A DNA stretch of 64,000 nucleotides from Nonomuraea fuscirosea (lineage in GTDB: Bacteria > Actinomycetota > Actinomycetes > Streptosporangiales > Streptosporangiaceae): contig NZ_PVNG01000013.1 of NCBI RefSeq assembly GCF_003001935.1, forward strand, positions 186,001-250,000, read 5' to 3'. Below are positions 42,086 to 51,155 of the stretch, piece after piece. The position numbers and the translations under genes are program-made. The first letter of the stretch is position 1. Each line of letters opens with the position of its first letter. The notes under the pieces are model-generated. The model ran no database searches and had not been told where the DNA came from. It saw nothing but the letters and a program-made list of their open reading frames with translations.

Positions 42086-45000
42086 CCCTGCGCCGCGCGA
42101 TCTCCGCCACGCAACCCACCGCTCCTCGCGCCCCCGCCCACCGCGCCGCCCGCAGCGCGAACGTGAGCGCCTGCGTGTGCCGGGTATGCGACCGTTCCCC
42201 AGGCCCGGGCAGATACGCGGTCAGGAACCCCGTCATGATCCCCCACACCTCCCGATGCGCCCCGAGCCCGGCCGCCCCCTCCAGCGTCTCGAACACCGGC
42301 CCCGTCCTCAGCCCCGCCCTGCGAACCAGCAGCGCCAACTGCCGCCCCACCTGCTCACCATCGAGATCCCTCCGGGCCGCCATGCCCACCACCGCCCGCG
42401 CCCGCTCCCGTGGATCCCCGGACCAGCTCCGATCAGCCACGAAGTACGCCTGCACCAGCGCCACCGCCTCCCCCGCAACCCCACCGCCCGACACCAGCGC
42501 CTCAGCCAGTCGCGGCTCGACACGATCCGGACGCCACCGTTCGAGCAGATACGGCACGAGATGAGCCGCCACGACCTCCCGATGAGACGGCATCAGATAC
42601 GGCCACCAATGCATGCAACCACCGGCCCCCCGCCTTCCGCGAACGACGGCTCCGGTCATCAACTCATCAACCATCGCCACCCCCGTCGGCTCCGCCCCAA
42701 GAAGCCGTGGCACAAGCGCGTGCACCCCACCTTGGATCGGCTCGCGGTCGTCACGATACGCAGCCACCGCCCCAGATCCCGCCCTCTCCACGGGCAGCCG
42801 CATCCCACGGTCATCGCGATAGGCAACCCCCGCACCGGAACCCGACCCTCCCCCGGACACGCGCACCCCACAGTCATCCCCGTCAACGACCCCCGCACCC
42901 GAACCCGAACCCTCCACGGACAGGCTCATCCCACGATCATCGCCGTCAGCAACCCCCGCACCCGAACCCTCCACGAGCAGGCGCACCCAGGTGATCTCGG
43001 CGCGGGGCTCCGGCTGTCCACCGCGCAGCCGGAGGGCCAACGCCTGACCCGCCGCCGAGGTCAGCCGCCCGGCCCGTACGACCACGTCCGGCGCGACCGT
43101 ACGCGGAACCCGCAACAGCGCCTGCGCCAGGTCGGCCGGCATGGGCTCGACTCCATCGCGCTCATAACCGGCCACCCGCTCGACCAGCCGCCCGGCGTCC
43201 ACATGCCCGGTCCCCTCGGTGGGCTCGGCCAGCAGGTACGGGGGCAGCGTTCCCGCCACGATCCCGTCGTGCACCTCGGCCAGGCGCCGCAGCAGGAAGA
43301 GCTGCGGCCCCGCGACCTCACCGATCTCCGGCAACCGGGAGCGCTCCCACCCACTCCATCGTTCCGAACCCCCGGTCCCGGTTCCGGCCGGCACAGCACC
43401 CGGCCTCCCGGCCGGCACAGCACCAGAGAAGCCGTTCACGATCGCGCGGGCGATCTCCTCGGCCCACTGCGCGACCTCCGTCCACGGCCCCGGCGGCGGG
43501 CCGGCCGCGTGCGGGACCTCCGACAGGCGAGCCGCCAAGCCGTCCCGGTCCTGCCCGTGCAGCCGCACGACCCCGGCCAGCCACGCCTCCGCGACCTCCC
43601 ATCTCGTCACCACCGGACGAACGTTCAGGTCCGCGGCCGACATCACGGGCGGGGGAAGATCGGGAACCCGCGGCGGCTCAGGCAACGACACTGGCACGAA
43701 CCCGCCGCCGTCCCGCGCATCAGGGCCCGTCCTCTCCCCGAACAGCTCAGCCAACGTCTCCCCGACCCCTTGCGGCAATACGGCGACCGCCTCTCTCAGC
43801 GCCTGCGCCCCCGCGCCCGTGAACCGTCCGGCATGCTTGACCGCCACCCGCACCGCCCGGCCCTGCACGTCACCGGACTCACAGCCGAACGCCTCCCCCA
43901 GCGCCGCCGCCAGCGGATCGAGGTCGGCGTCCGGATCAGCGGCGGCGAACTCGTCGAGCCACGTCAGCCCCGCCGTCAGCAGCTTGCGCTCACCCCTGGC
44001 CAGCAGGGCCCGCAACGCCTCCGTCACCTCCGCAGAGTCCGCCTCCCCGAGCCGCCGCACCTGCTTGAGCGCCGTCTCCGCCACGGCCCCTGGCGCGGCG
44101 GGCAACAGTCTCAGGTAGTCGCGATGGCGCTCCCTCACCTCGTCGCGCGTCGGCGCGAGCAAATCATGCAGCCGTACGAAGAAACGCAGATCAGCCGCAT
44201 GCCCACCACGCAGAAACCGCCGCAGGCACCCATCGAGCAGCACGTCACGATCGATCCCGCCTTCGCGGTCCAACGCCGTGAGCGCGGTCAGCCAGCCGCC
44301 CCCCGCCCCGGCCCGCCCGGAACCGCGGCCGTGGCGCAGGGCCGCGCCGACGCCTTCCGCCTCGAAGAGCCGTGGCAGGAGGTGGTCGAGCAGCGGGTCC
44401 GTACGGAGGCTCGCCACGCTGGGTGAATGAGCGGCCCAGGCCACCACGAGAGGATCATGCTCGGGCGGGGTGGCGCCACTGCGCCGCAGCATGGCAAGCA
44501 CCAGTCCCGAGACAGGACTCGTGGTGACGGCACTCCTGCGCGAGACCGGGCGCAGCTTGACCGCGGCGCGGACGGCGAACTCGGCCTGCCAGGAGGGCGG
44601 ACGGGCCGACAGCACGCGTTCGAGTACGGCGGAAGTGGTGTCGCCGCCGTACTCGTCCCAGCGGTCCTGGAGGTCGCGCCGATTGAGCCAGGCGACGACG
44701 GCCGCCACGCCGCCGATCGCGGCCGCTCCGGCGACGAGCATGGGGGCCGCCCAGCTCTCGTCCGCGGCCGGGGTCCAGGGCGGGTTCCAGGGGGTGCCCC
44801 GCTGCCAGCGTTCGTGAGCGGATACGGTACGGCCGGCGCGGGCGGCCGCGCGTACGTGCTCCCGCCAGGCGGCTTCCGTGACCTGCTGCCGCCTGATCTC
44901 GCGAGCCTGACGCCTGGCCTCCGCGCGTTTCCTGGCCACGGCGAGGTAACCAGGAAGCGCCGTGGCCACCTCCCGGCGGGCCCGTTCATCGAGCCGCAGC

Positions 45001-45635
45001 ACGCGCCCGGCCACCAACTCCAGATCCCCGGTATCGATGGCCGCCACCACGGCGTCCCAGCCCACCTCCACAGGCCTCAAACCCGTCCCAGCCGAACCTC
45101 CGCTTCTCAAGTCCGTCCGCGCCGAGCCCCCCTGTCGCGAATCCGTCCTAGTCGAACCCGCATGACTCGATCCGGTCCTGGCCGAACCTCCGTCCCTTGA
45201 ACCCGTCCCCGCCAAGCCCCCGTGCTGCGCACCCATCCCTATCGAACCCGCATCACTCGAACCAGTCCCCGCCGAACCTTCATTCCTTGAACCCGCCCCG
45301 GCCGAGCCCATGTGCCGCGAACCCATCCCGGCCGAATGCACATCACTCGGACCAGTCCCTGCCGAGCCGGCAGCACCCGAACCTGCTTCCGTCAAGGCTC
45401 CGTGCTGCGAACCCATCCCCGCCGAGATCCCGCCCCGCCAAGCCATCCCCGCTGAACTCCCTCTGATCGAGCCCGCCGTCGCCCCTGTGGACGGCGAAGT
45501 CGCACCCATTTCCGCCGACGCCGACGCCCCCGTGTTCCGAGCCGCTGTCCCCCGGACACCCGCCTCCCGGTCGGACACCCCCCGGCCCACCGGCACCGTG
45601 GTCGTTCTGCGGGTGGTCGGCTGGTCGGCGGTCAC
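42033..45635 (-). CDS. Giant repeat-containing DUF6493-like protein
   Basis: A 1200-residue protein. The N-terminal ~180 residues include about twelve tandem decapeptides of the form GSAGTGSRxG, then the folded part begins at VEVGWDAVVAAIDTGDLELV, which resembles DUF6493. A hydrophobic stretch (PMLVAGAAAIGGVAAVVAWL) near residue 300 may be a membrane helix. The rest is Ala/Leu/Arg-rich helical-repeat sequence. Around residues 910-1000 four copies of a ~22-residue unit (EGSGSGAGVxDGDDRGMxL) interrupt it. The start is GTG 45635, eight bases after GGAGG; upstream ATGs lack such a site. DUF6493 proteins occur with MolR/WGR-type systems, but no such partner lies here. Function is unknown. Confidence 0.6.
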   Translation of the reverse strand: MTADQPTTRRTTTVPVGRGVSDREAGVRGTAARNTGASASAEMGATSPSTGATAGSIRGSSAGMAWRGGISAGMGSQHGALTEAGSGAAGSAGTGPSDVHSAGMGSRHMGSAGAGSRNEGSAGTGSSDAGSIGMGAQHGGLAGTGSRDGGSARTGSSHAGSTRTDSRQGGSARTDLRSGGSAGTGLRPVEVGWDAVVAAIDTGDLELVAGRVLRLDERARREVATALPGYLAVARKRAEARRQAREIRRQQVTEAAWREHVRAAARAGRTVSAHERWQRGTPWNPPWTPAADESWAAPMLVAGAAAIGGVAAVVAWLNRRDLQDRWDEYGGDTTSAVLERVLSARPPSWQAEFAVRAAVKLRPVSRRSAVTTSPVSGLVLAMLRRSGATPPEHDPLVVAWAAHSPSVASLRTDPLLDHLLPRLFEAEGVGAALRHGRGSGRAGAGGGWLTALTALDREGGIDRDVLLDGCLRRFLRGGHAADLRFFVRLHDLLAPTRDEVRERHRDYLRLLPAAPGAVAETALKQVRRLGEADSAEVTEALRALLARGERKLLTAGLTWLDEFAAADPDADLDPLAAALGEAFGCESGDVQGRAVRVAVKHAGRFTGAGAQALREAVAVLPQGVGETLAELFGERTGPDARDGGGFVPVSLPEPPRVPDLPPPVMSAADLNVRPVVTRWEVAEAWLAGVVRLHGQDRDGLAARLSEVPHAAGPPPGPWTEVAQWAEEIARAIVNGFSGAVPAGRPGAVPAGTGTGGSERWSGWERSRLPEIGEVAGPQLFLLRRLAEVHDGIVAGTLPPYLLAEPTEGTGHVDAGRLVERVAGYERDGVEPMPADLAQALLRVPRTVAPDVVVRAGRLTSAAGQALALRLRGGQPEPRAEITWVRLLVEGSGAGVADGDDRGMSLSVEGSGSGAGVVDGDDCGVRVSGGGSGSGAGVAYRDDRGMRLPVERAGSGAVAAYRDDREPIQGGVHALVPRLLGAEPTGVAMVDELMTGAVVRGRRGAGGCMHWWPYLMPSHREVVAAHLVPYLLERWRPDRVEPRLAEALVSGGGVAGEAVALVQAYFVADRSWSGDPRERARAVVGMAARRDLDGEQVGRQLALLVRRAGLRTGPVFETLEGAAGLGAHREVWGIMTGFLTAYLPGPGERSHTRHTQALTFALRAARWAGARGAVGCVAEIARRRASNNFVREARRLHTYLT
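45070..45480. repeat. Decapeptide-encoding tandem repeats in the DUF6493-like gene
   Basis: About twelve degenerate 30-bp units encode GSAGTGSRxG-like decapeptides at the N-terminus of the giant protein. Substitutions fall at fixed positions (S/P/L, R/S, D/H/Q), as expected of repeats still expanding. A second array of four ~66-bp units lies within the same gene at about 42770-42990. Confidence 0.7.
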
Positions 45636-46104
45636 GGAGTCGCCTCCACCGCCGTGCGTGCCGTGGTCCGGGTCGTTAGCACGTGCTTGTGCACGCTGCA
45701 TGAGCCCTTGGGGTCGTGCCACCCCTGGCATGCGCTCTCGCCCGCTCGTGCCCCGAGTGCCGTGCCGGCCACGGCAGGCGGCCCGGATGCGGGCGATGGC
45801 AGCGCTGCACCGGATGGCTTTGGGTGGGTCAGGGAGCCGGGTAACGCCGCGTCGCCGGGATGCGAGCTTCCGGGTCTGCTACCGGTCAGCGTGGAAGGGC
45901 CCGCGCAGGAGGAGGAGAGTCCCGTGCATGAAGCGGCAAGGTCCGCGCACGAGGCGGTGCGGCTCGGGCAGGAGGCGGTGCGGCCGGTGGAGAGGGTGGT
46001 GCGGCCAGCGCCGGAGATGGCGGGGCCCGCGTAGGGGTGTGTCTGCAGTGCGGATGTCATGACCGGCACCATAGAGATGATCACTGACACAATCGGGCCG
46101 GCGT
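45636..46104. other. Divergent gap without a convincing gene
   Basis: This 469-bp gap separates the DUF6493-like gene from the C39 peptidase gene. Both strands are open over most of it: a plus-strand frame encodes repeated HEAVRLGQEAVRP-like units and a minus-strand frame encodes SCPSRTASCADLAASC-like units. Neither has a family or a good ribosome site. The repeats make it likely that it is spacer DNA or a decayed repeat gene. Confidence 0.35.
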
Positions 46105-47832
46105 ATGACCGGCTGGTACGTAAAACATCCGATGTGCGACATGGAGCACGAAAGCACAATGTGCCTGGTGCTCACCGTCGATCTGGCCCGCGTCGCCTTC
46201 ACCCGGTTCGCTCTGCCAGAGACCCCTGCGCACGTGTGGATCGGCGAGGAGCGCGCGATCGGCTTCGAGGCCACCCAGATCGTGCCGTCGTGGACCGCGC
46301 GCACCGCGCCCGGTTCCTGGATCGAGGTCGAGCTGCGTGCCAGGACCGCGGCCGGCGGGCTGACCAAGTGGTACGTGATGGGCCGCTGGTCCGAACACGG
46401 CGAGCCGCGTACCTCGGTGCCCGGCCAGGGTGACGAGGACGGGGACGTGGCCGTGGACACGTTCGTGGCCAGGCGACCGGTGGTGGCGTACCAACTGCGG
46501 GTGACCCTGCACGGCACGGACGCCCGCCTGACCGGGCTGGGCGCGATGGCCTCTGCGCCCCCACGACACCAGCCCGATCTCGCCCCAGCCCCACCCGCCA
46601 CGGACCTCCCCGATCCGCCCCACCTAGGCACGAACCTTCCCGATTCAGTCGCACCCGGCACAGGCTTCCCCGATCAAGGACCGGCCGGTCCTGCGATGCC
46701 CGGTCCTGGGGTGCCTGGTCCTGGGGTGCCTGGTCCTGGGGTGCCCGGCCCTGGGGTGCCCGGCCCTGGGGTGCCCGGCCCAGCGCTATCCGACCCTGGG
46801 ACGCCCGATCCGAGGCTGCCCGGTCCTGCGGTACCCGGTCCAGCGGTGTCCCGTCCTGGCATGCCCGGTCCAGCGGTGCCCGATCCTGCGGTGCCCCGTC
46901 CTGGCATGCCCGGTCCAGCGGTGCCCGATCCTGCGGTGCCCCGTCCTGGGATACCCGGCCCAGCAGTACCAGACCCTAGGACGCCCGATCCGAGGGTGCC
47001 CGGTCCTGCGGTGTCCCGTCCTGGCATGCCCGGTCCAGCAATACCAGCCCCTGGGACGCTCGATCCGAAGGTGCCCGGTCCTGCGGTACCGGGTCCAGCG
47101 GTGCCCCGTCCTGGGACGCCCGGTCCAGCGGTGTCCTGTCCTGGCATGCCCGATCCTGGGATGCCCGGTCCAGCGGTACCCGACCCTGGGCCCCCCGGTC
47201 CGGGGTCAGCGGTCGGTGGGGCCGTGGAGTTGGTGGTGCCGCGGCGGTCGCAGCACACGCACGCCGGTCACCACCCCCACCTCGACGGCGGCGGCGCCAA
47301 CTGGTGTGCTCCCGCCTCGACGGCGATGGTGCTGGAGTTCTGGGGACGAGGGCCGAGCCCAGGCGAGCTGGCCTGGGTGGGTGACGGCGATCCGGCGCCG
47401 GGTGTGGATCACGCGGCGGCGGGCACGTACGACGTGAGCTACCAGGGCACCGGCAACTGGGCGTTCAACGTGGCCTACGCGGGCCGGTACGGTCTGTCCG
47501 GATTCGTCACGCGGCTGCGGTCGGCGGCGGAGCTGGAGCGGTTCGTCCGGGCCGGGATCCCGGTGATCACCTCGCAGTCGTTCAAGGCCCATGAGCTGCC
47601 CGGCTCCTGCTACACGACCAGCGGCCACATCATGGTCGTCACCGGCTTCACCGCCGAGGGCGACGTGATCGTGAACGACCCGGCCGCGCCCCGCGACTCC
47701 GAGGTGCGCCGGGTCTATCCGAGGGCGGCGTTCGAGCACGTGTGGCTCAGGAGCTCGGGCAGCGGCGGCATCGTGTACGTCGTGCATCCACCCGAGTTCC
47801 CCCTTCCTCCCTGTACCAACGGCAATTGGTGA
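46105..47832 (+). CDS. C39-like cysteine peptidase with elastin-like repeat linker
   Basis: A 575-residue protein. The N-terminal ~150 residues match the first domain of actinobacterial 'peptidase C39 family' proteins (SWTARTAPGSWIEVELRAR, KWYVMGRWSEHGEPRTSV). A repeat linker of ~170 residues follows, made of VPGPG/VPGPA/VPDPA/MPGPA pentapeptides. The C-terminal domain has the catalytic Cys in GGGANWCAPASTAMVLEFWG, His in TSGHIMVVTGF and Asp in VNDPAAP. Relatives are exported; no clear signal peptide is present here. The start is uncertain: ATGs at 46105, 46132 and 46141 lie in frame and none has a clear ribosome site. The S9 peptidase gene follows by four bases. Confidence 0.8.
   Translation: MTGWYVKHPMCDMEHESTMCLVLTVDLARVAFTRFALPETPAHVWIGEERAIGFEATQIVPSWTARTAPGSWIEVELRARTAAGGLTKWYVMGRWSEHGEPRTSVPGQGDEDGDVAVDTFVARRPVVAYQLRVTLHGTDARLTGLGAMASAPPRHQPDLAPAPPATDLPDPPHLGTNLPDSVAPGTGFPDQGPAGPAMPGPGVPGPGVPGPGVPGPGVPGPGVPGPALSDPGTPDPRLPGPAVPGPAVSRPGMPGPAVPDPAVPRPGMPGPAVPDPAVPRPGIPGPAVPDPRTPDPRVPGPAVSRPGMPGPAIPAPGTLDPKVPGPAVPGPAVPRPGTPGPAVSCPGMPDPGMPGPAVPDPGPPGPGSAVGGAVELVVPRRSQHTHAGHHPHLDGGGANWCAPASTAMVLEFWGRGPSPGELAWVGDGDPAPGVDHAAAGTYDVSYQGTGNWAFNVAYAGRYGLSGFVTRLRSAAELERFVRAGIPVITSQSFKAHELPGSCYTTSGHIMVVTGFTAEGDVIVNDPAAPRDSEVRRVYPRAAFEHVWLRSSGSGGIVYVVHPPEFPLPPCTNGNW
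46680..47195 (+). repeat. Elastin-like pentapeptide repeats in the C39 peptidase gene
   Basis: About 500 bp of 15-bp units, the purest being CCTGGTCCTGGGGTG, encode VPGPG, VPGPA, MPGPA, VPDPA and VPRPG. The first units are near-perfect and later ones are reshuffled in larger 45-60 bp blocks (for example the PGMPGPAVPDPAVPR block, which recurs). Confidence 0.85.
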
Positions 47833-47836
47833 GTTG

Positions 47837-49693
47837 ATGAGCATTCGACCGATCGACGTGGCCCGTACCGACGGAGGCCCCCAGTGGGTCGAGGCGGTGG
47901 ACACGCCCTCCGGCGTCGAGGTCTGGTGGGACGAGCCGCGCCCGCACGAGGGCGGCCGGCGCTGCGTGGTGCGCCGCCTGCCGGACGGCTCCCGCGTGGA
48001 CGCGCTGCCCGAGGGGTGGAACGCGCGCAACCGCCTCATCGAGTACGGCGGCCGCTCATGGCGCCCCTTGCCCGGCGGCGGCCTGGTGTTCACGAACTGG
48101 TCCGACCAGCGCCTGTACCGCCTGGACGGGGACACCCCCGTGCCGCTGACGGAGGCCGGCCCGTCCCGCTACGGCGACCTCTACCTCCCGCCTGGCCGGG
48201 ACGAGGTGTGGGCGGTCAGGGAGATCGACGACGCGCGCGACCTGGTGGCGGTCCCGCTGGACGGGGGCCCGACCAGAGTCATCACCAAAGCCCAACATTT
48301 CCTGATGAATCCCCGTATTTCGCCCGACGGGCATCATGTCGCCTGGATCGGCTGGAACCACCCCAACATGCCCTGGGACGGCACCGAACTGTGCGTGGCC
48401 GAGCTGCGAGAGGACGACACCGCCGGCCCGTACCGAGTGCTGGCGGGCGGCCCGGCCGAGTCGGTGACGCAGGCCGAGTGGCGCGACGCCACCGCCCTGT
48501 ACGCGGTCACGGACCCCACCGGCTGGTGGAATGTCCATCTCATCCCCCTGGACGGCTCCCCCGCCCGCAACCTCACCCCGATGGAGCTGGAGTTCGGCGC
48601 CGCCGCCTGGAAACCGGGACTGGCCTGCTTCGCCGTCGCCGACGACGGCCGCCTCGTCGTCGTGCACGGCACCGCCGACCGCCGCCGCCTGGGCGTGCTC
48701 GACCCCGCCAGCGGCGAGCTGCGCGAGCTGGGCGAGGCGGCCACCCACTGGGCCTCGACGGTGTCCGTGGCGGGCGGCCGGGCGGCGGCGGTGGGGGCGA
48801 CGCCGTACACGCCGCTGGAGGTGACGCTCGTCGGCCTGGACGACGGCGCGCACGAGGTGGTGTCGGCGCCCAAGCCGCTCCCCGACCGCGACCTGCTGCC
48901 CACTCCCGAGGCCGTGACCGTCGAGGGCGTGCACGCGCACCTGTATCCGCCGGCCGGTGAGCAGGGGCCGAGCCCGTACGTGATCTTCGTGCACGGCGGC
49001 CCGACGGGGAACATGCCGATCATGCTCGACCTGGAGATCGCGTACTTCACCAGCAGAGGCATCGGCGTGGCCGTGGTGAACTACGGCGGCTCGACCGGCT
49101 ACGGCCGCGCCTACCGGGAGCGGCTGCGCCACCAGTGGGGCGTGGTGGACGTGCACGACTGCGCCAAGGTGGCGCGCGGCCTGGTGGAGATGGGCCGGGC
49201 CGACGCCGCCAAGCTCGCGATCAGGGGCGGCAGCGCGGGCGGCTGGACCACCGTCGCGGCGCTCGTTCACAGTGACGTGTTCGCCGGCGGCGTCGCGCAC
49301 TACGCGATCACCGACCCGGAGAGCTGGGCGGCCGAGACGCACGACTTCGAGTCCCGCTACCTCGACGGCCTGGTGGGCCCGCTGCCGGAGACCCGGGACC
49401 GCTACACGGAACGCTCCCCGCTGCTGAACGCCTTCAAGGCGTCCGGCCCGTGCCTCATGCTGCACGGCCTGGAGGACGCGATCGTGGACGTCGGCCAGGC
49501 CGAGCGGTTCACCGCCGAGCTCGACCGGCACGGCAAGGAGTGGGCCCTGCTGACCTTCCCCGGCGAGCAGCACGGCTGGCGCAGGGAGGAGACCATCGTC
49601 GCGGTGCTGGAGGCCGAGCTGGCCTTCTACGGGCTGATCTTCGACATGGAGACGCCCGGGGTGCCGCCACTGACACTGAAGGGAAGAGAGTGA
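47837..49693 (+). CDS. S9 family peptidase (prolyl oligopeptidase/dipeptidyl-peptidase class)
   Basis: A 618-residue serine peptidase. The N-terminal ~360 residues form a WD/TolB-like beta-propeller (repeated ISPDGHHVAWIGW, DPASGELRELGEA). The C-terminal alpha/beta-hydrolase domain has YVIFVHGGPTGNMP, the nucleophile IRGGSAGGWTT, catalytic Asp in LEDAIVDVGQ and His in PGEQHGWRREE. It cleaves peptides, often after proline or from acyl-peptides, in the cytoplasm. It starts four bases after the C39 gene and ends in a GTGA overlap with the M20 gene, so a three-peptidase transcript is likely. Confidence 0.92.
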   Translation: MSIRPIDVARTDGGPQWVEAVDTPSGVEVWWDEPRPHEGGRRCVVRRLPDGSRVDALPEGWNARNRLIEYGGRSWRPLPGGGLVFTNWSDQRLYRLDGDTPVPLTEAGPSRYGDLYLPPGRDEVWAVREIDDARDLVAVPLDGGPTRVITKAQHFLMNPRISPDGHHVAWIGWNHPNMPWDGTELCVAELREDDTAGPYRVLAGGPAESVTQAEWRDATALYAVTDPTGWWNVHLIPLDGSPARNLTPMELEFGAAAWKPGLACFAVADDGRLVVVHGTADRRRLGVLDPASGELRELGEAATHWASTVSVAGGRAAAVGATPYTPLEVTLVGLDDGAHEVVSAPKPLPDRDLLPTPEAVTVEGVHAHLYPPAGEQGPSPYVIFVHGGPTGNMPIMLDLEIAYFTSRGIGVAVVNYGGSTGYGRAYRERLRHQWGVVDVHDCAKVARGLVEMGRADAAKLAIRGGSAGGWTTVAALVHSDVFAGGVAHYAITDPESWAAETHDFESRYLDGLVGPLPETRDRYTERSPLLNAFKASGPCLMLHGLEDAIVDVGQAERFTAELDRHGKEWALLTFPGEQHGWRREETIVAVLEAELAFYGLIFDMETPGVPPLTLKGRE

Positions 49694-50952
49694 AGAGCGT
49701 CGCCGAGATCTGCTCGGATCTGATCAGGTTCGACACCACCAATCCCGGTTCGGGGGAGCGCCCGGCCGCGGAGTACGTGGCCACGCTGCTGGCCGACGCC
49801 GGGCTGGAGCCGGTGGTGTTCGAGTCGGCGCCGAAGCGGACCACGGTCGTGGCCAGGATCGCCGGCGACTCCCCCGACGCGCTGCTCGTGCACGGCCATC
49901 TCGACGTGGTGCCCGCCGACCCGTCCGAGTGGCGGATGCACCCGTTCTCGGGAGAGATCACGGACGGCTGCGTGTACGGCCGGGGCGCGGTCGACATGAA
50001 GGGCTCGTGCGCGATGACCCTGGCCACGGTGCTGGACCTGGCGGCCAGGGGTGTGCGGCCCCGGCGGGACCTGGTGCTGGCGTTCCTGGCGGACGAGGAG
50101 GCCACCGGCGACTACGGCTCCCGGCACGCGGTCACCGAGCACCGCGAGCTGTTCGACGGCGTGACCGAGGCGATCAGCGAGTCCGGCGGTTTCAGCGTGG
50201 CCGCCGGCGATCACCGGGTGTACCCGATCGCGGTGGGCGAACGCGGCACCGCCTGGATGCGGCTGACCGCGCACGGCGTGGCCGGCCACGGCTCCAGGCC
50301 CCCCGTGGACAATCCGGTCGCGACGCTCGTGCACGCCCTGTCGCGGGTGGCCGCCCACCGGTGGCCGGTACGCCTGACGCCGTCGGTCGCGGCGCTCGTC
50401 GAGAGCCTGTCGGAGATCACCGGGCAGCCGATCGACCTCGACCGCCTGGACGCCGAGGCGGCCCGGCTTGGGCAGCTCGGCAATCTGTTCAAGAGCCAGA
50501 TCCGCAATTCGGCCAACCCGACGATGCTGGACGCCGGCTACAAGGTGAACGTGGTGCCCTCGACGGCCGGGGCCCACGTGGACGGGCGTTACCTGCCGGG
50601 GCTGCAGCAGGAGTTCCTGGAGACGATCGACGAGCTGCTCGGCCCGAAGATCACCCGGGAGTTCGTCAACCTGGAGGACGCGCCGGACGCGCCGTACCCG
50701 TCGGCGTTCTTCGACGAGCTGGCGGGCGCGCTCGTGGCCGAGGACCCGCGGGCCCGGCCGGTGCCGTACGTGATGGCGGGCGGCACGGACGCCAAGTCGT
50801 TCGCCAGGATCGGCATCAAGGGGTACGGCTTCGCGCCTCTCATGCTCCGGCCCGATCTCGACTATTTCGGGATGTTCCACGGCAAGGACGAGCGGGTGCC
50901 GGTGGAGGGCCTGGAGTTCGGCACCCGGGTCCTCACCCGCCTGCTCACCTGA
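49690..50952 (+). CDS. M20 family peptidase (ArgE/DapE class)
   Basis: A 420-residue zinc peptidase. The first metal motif is LVHGHLDVVPAD, followed by VYGRGAVDMKGSCAM, then the catalytic Glu in FLADEEATGDYGS. The dimerisation domain ends in SANPTMLDAGYKVNVVPSTA. GGTDAKSFARIGIKGYGFAP holds the last ligand region. The start is GTG 49690, inside the preceding stop codon. It most resembles M20A carboxypeptidase/acetylornithine deacetylase-like enzymes. In the context of the S9 and C39 genes it probably helps to finish peptide breakdown. A 16-bp terminator hairpin follows. Confidence 0.92.
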   Translation: MKSVAEICSDLIRFDTTNPGSGERPAAEYVATLLADAGLEPVVFESAPKRTTVVARIAGDSPDALLVHGHLDVVPADPSEWRMHPFSGEITDGCVYGRGAVDMKGSCAMTLATVLDLAARGVRPRRDLVLAFLADEEATGDYGSRHAVTEHRELFDGVTEAISESGGFSVAAGDHRVYPIAVGERGTAWMRLTAHGVAGHGSRPPVDNPVATLVHALSRVAAHRWPVRLTPSVAALVESLSEITGQPIDLDRLDAEAARLGQLGNLFKSQIRNSANPTMLDAGYKVNVVPSTAGAHVDGRYLPGLQQEFLETIDELLGPKITREFVNLEDAPDAPYPSAFFDELAGALVAEDPRARPVPYVMAGGTDAKSFARIGIKGYGFAPLMLRPDLDYFGMFHGKDERVPVEGLEFGTRVLTRLLT

Positions 50953-51008
50953 TCCCCACAGTTCGAAAAAACCGAAAAAGACGCCTAAGGCACATCATCT
51001 GCCCCCAC

Positions 51009-51043
51009 GCTGAGTCGGGCATGCACCGCATGCCCGACTCAGC
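51009..51043. terminator. Strong terminator hairpin after the peptidase operon
   Basis: GCTGAGTCGGGCATGC (51009-51024), loop ACC, GCATGCCCGACTCAGC (51028-51043): sixteen perfect pairs with a three-base loop. No U-run follows. Confidence 0.65.
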
Positions 51044-51155
51044 GGACGTTTGCTCCACTCCACCCGCGCACCGGCGCCGAACCGGCGGCGTCAAAGAGTG
51101 GAACAAAGCATTCCGTTCTGATAAAGTGAAGACACACGAACGGAAGGGGCTCCTC

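Noticed and set aside
45636..46104. Small genes in the gap before the C39 peptidase
   Set aside because: Both strands are open with repetitive content, but neither frame has a ribosome site or a recognisable family.
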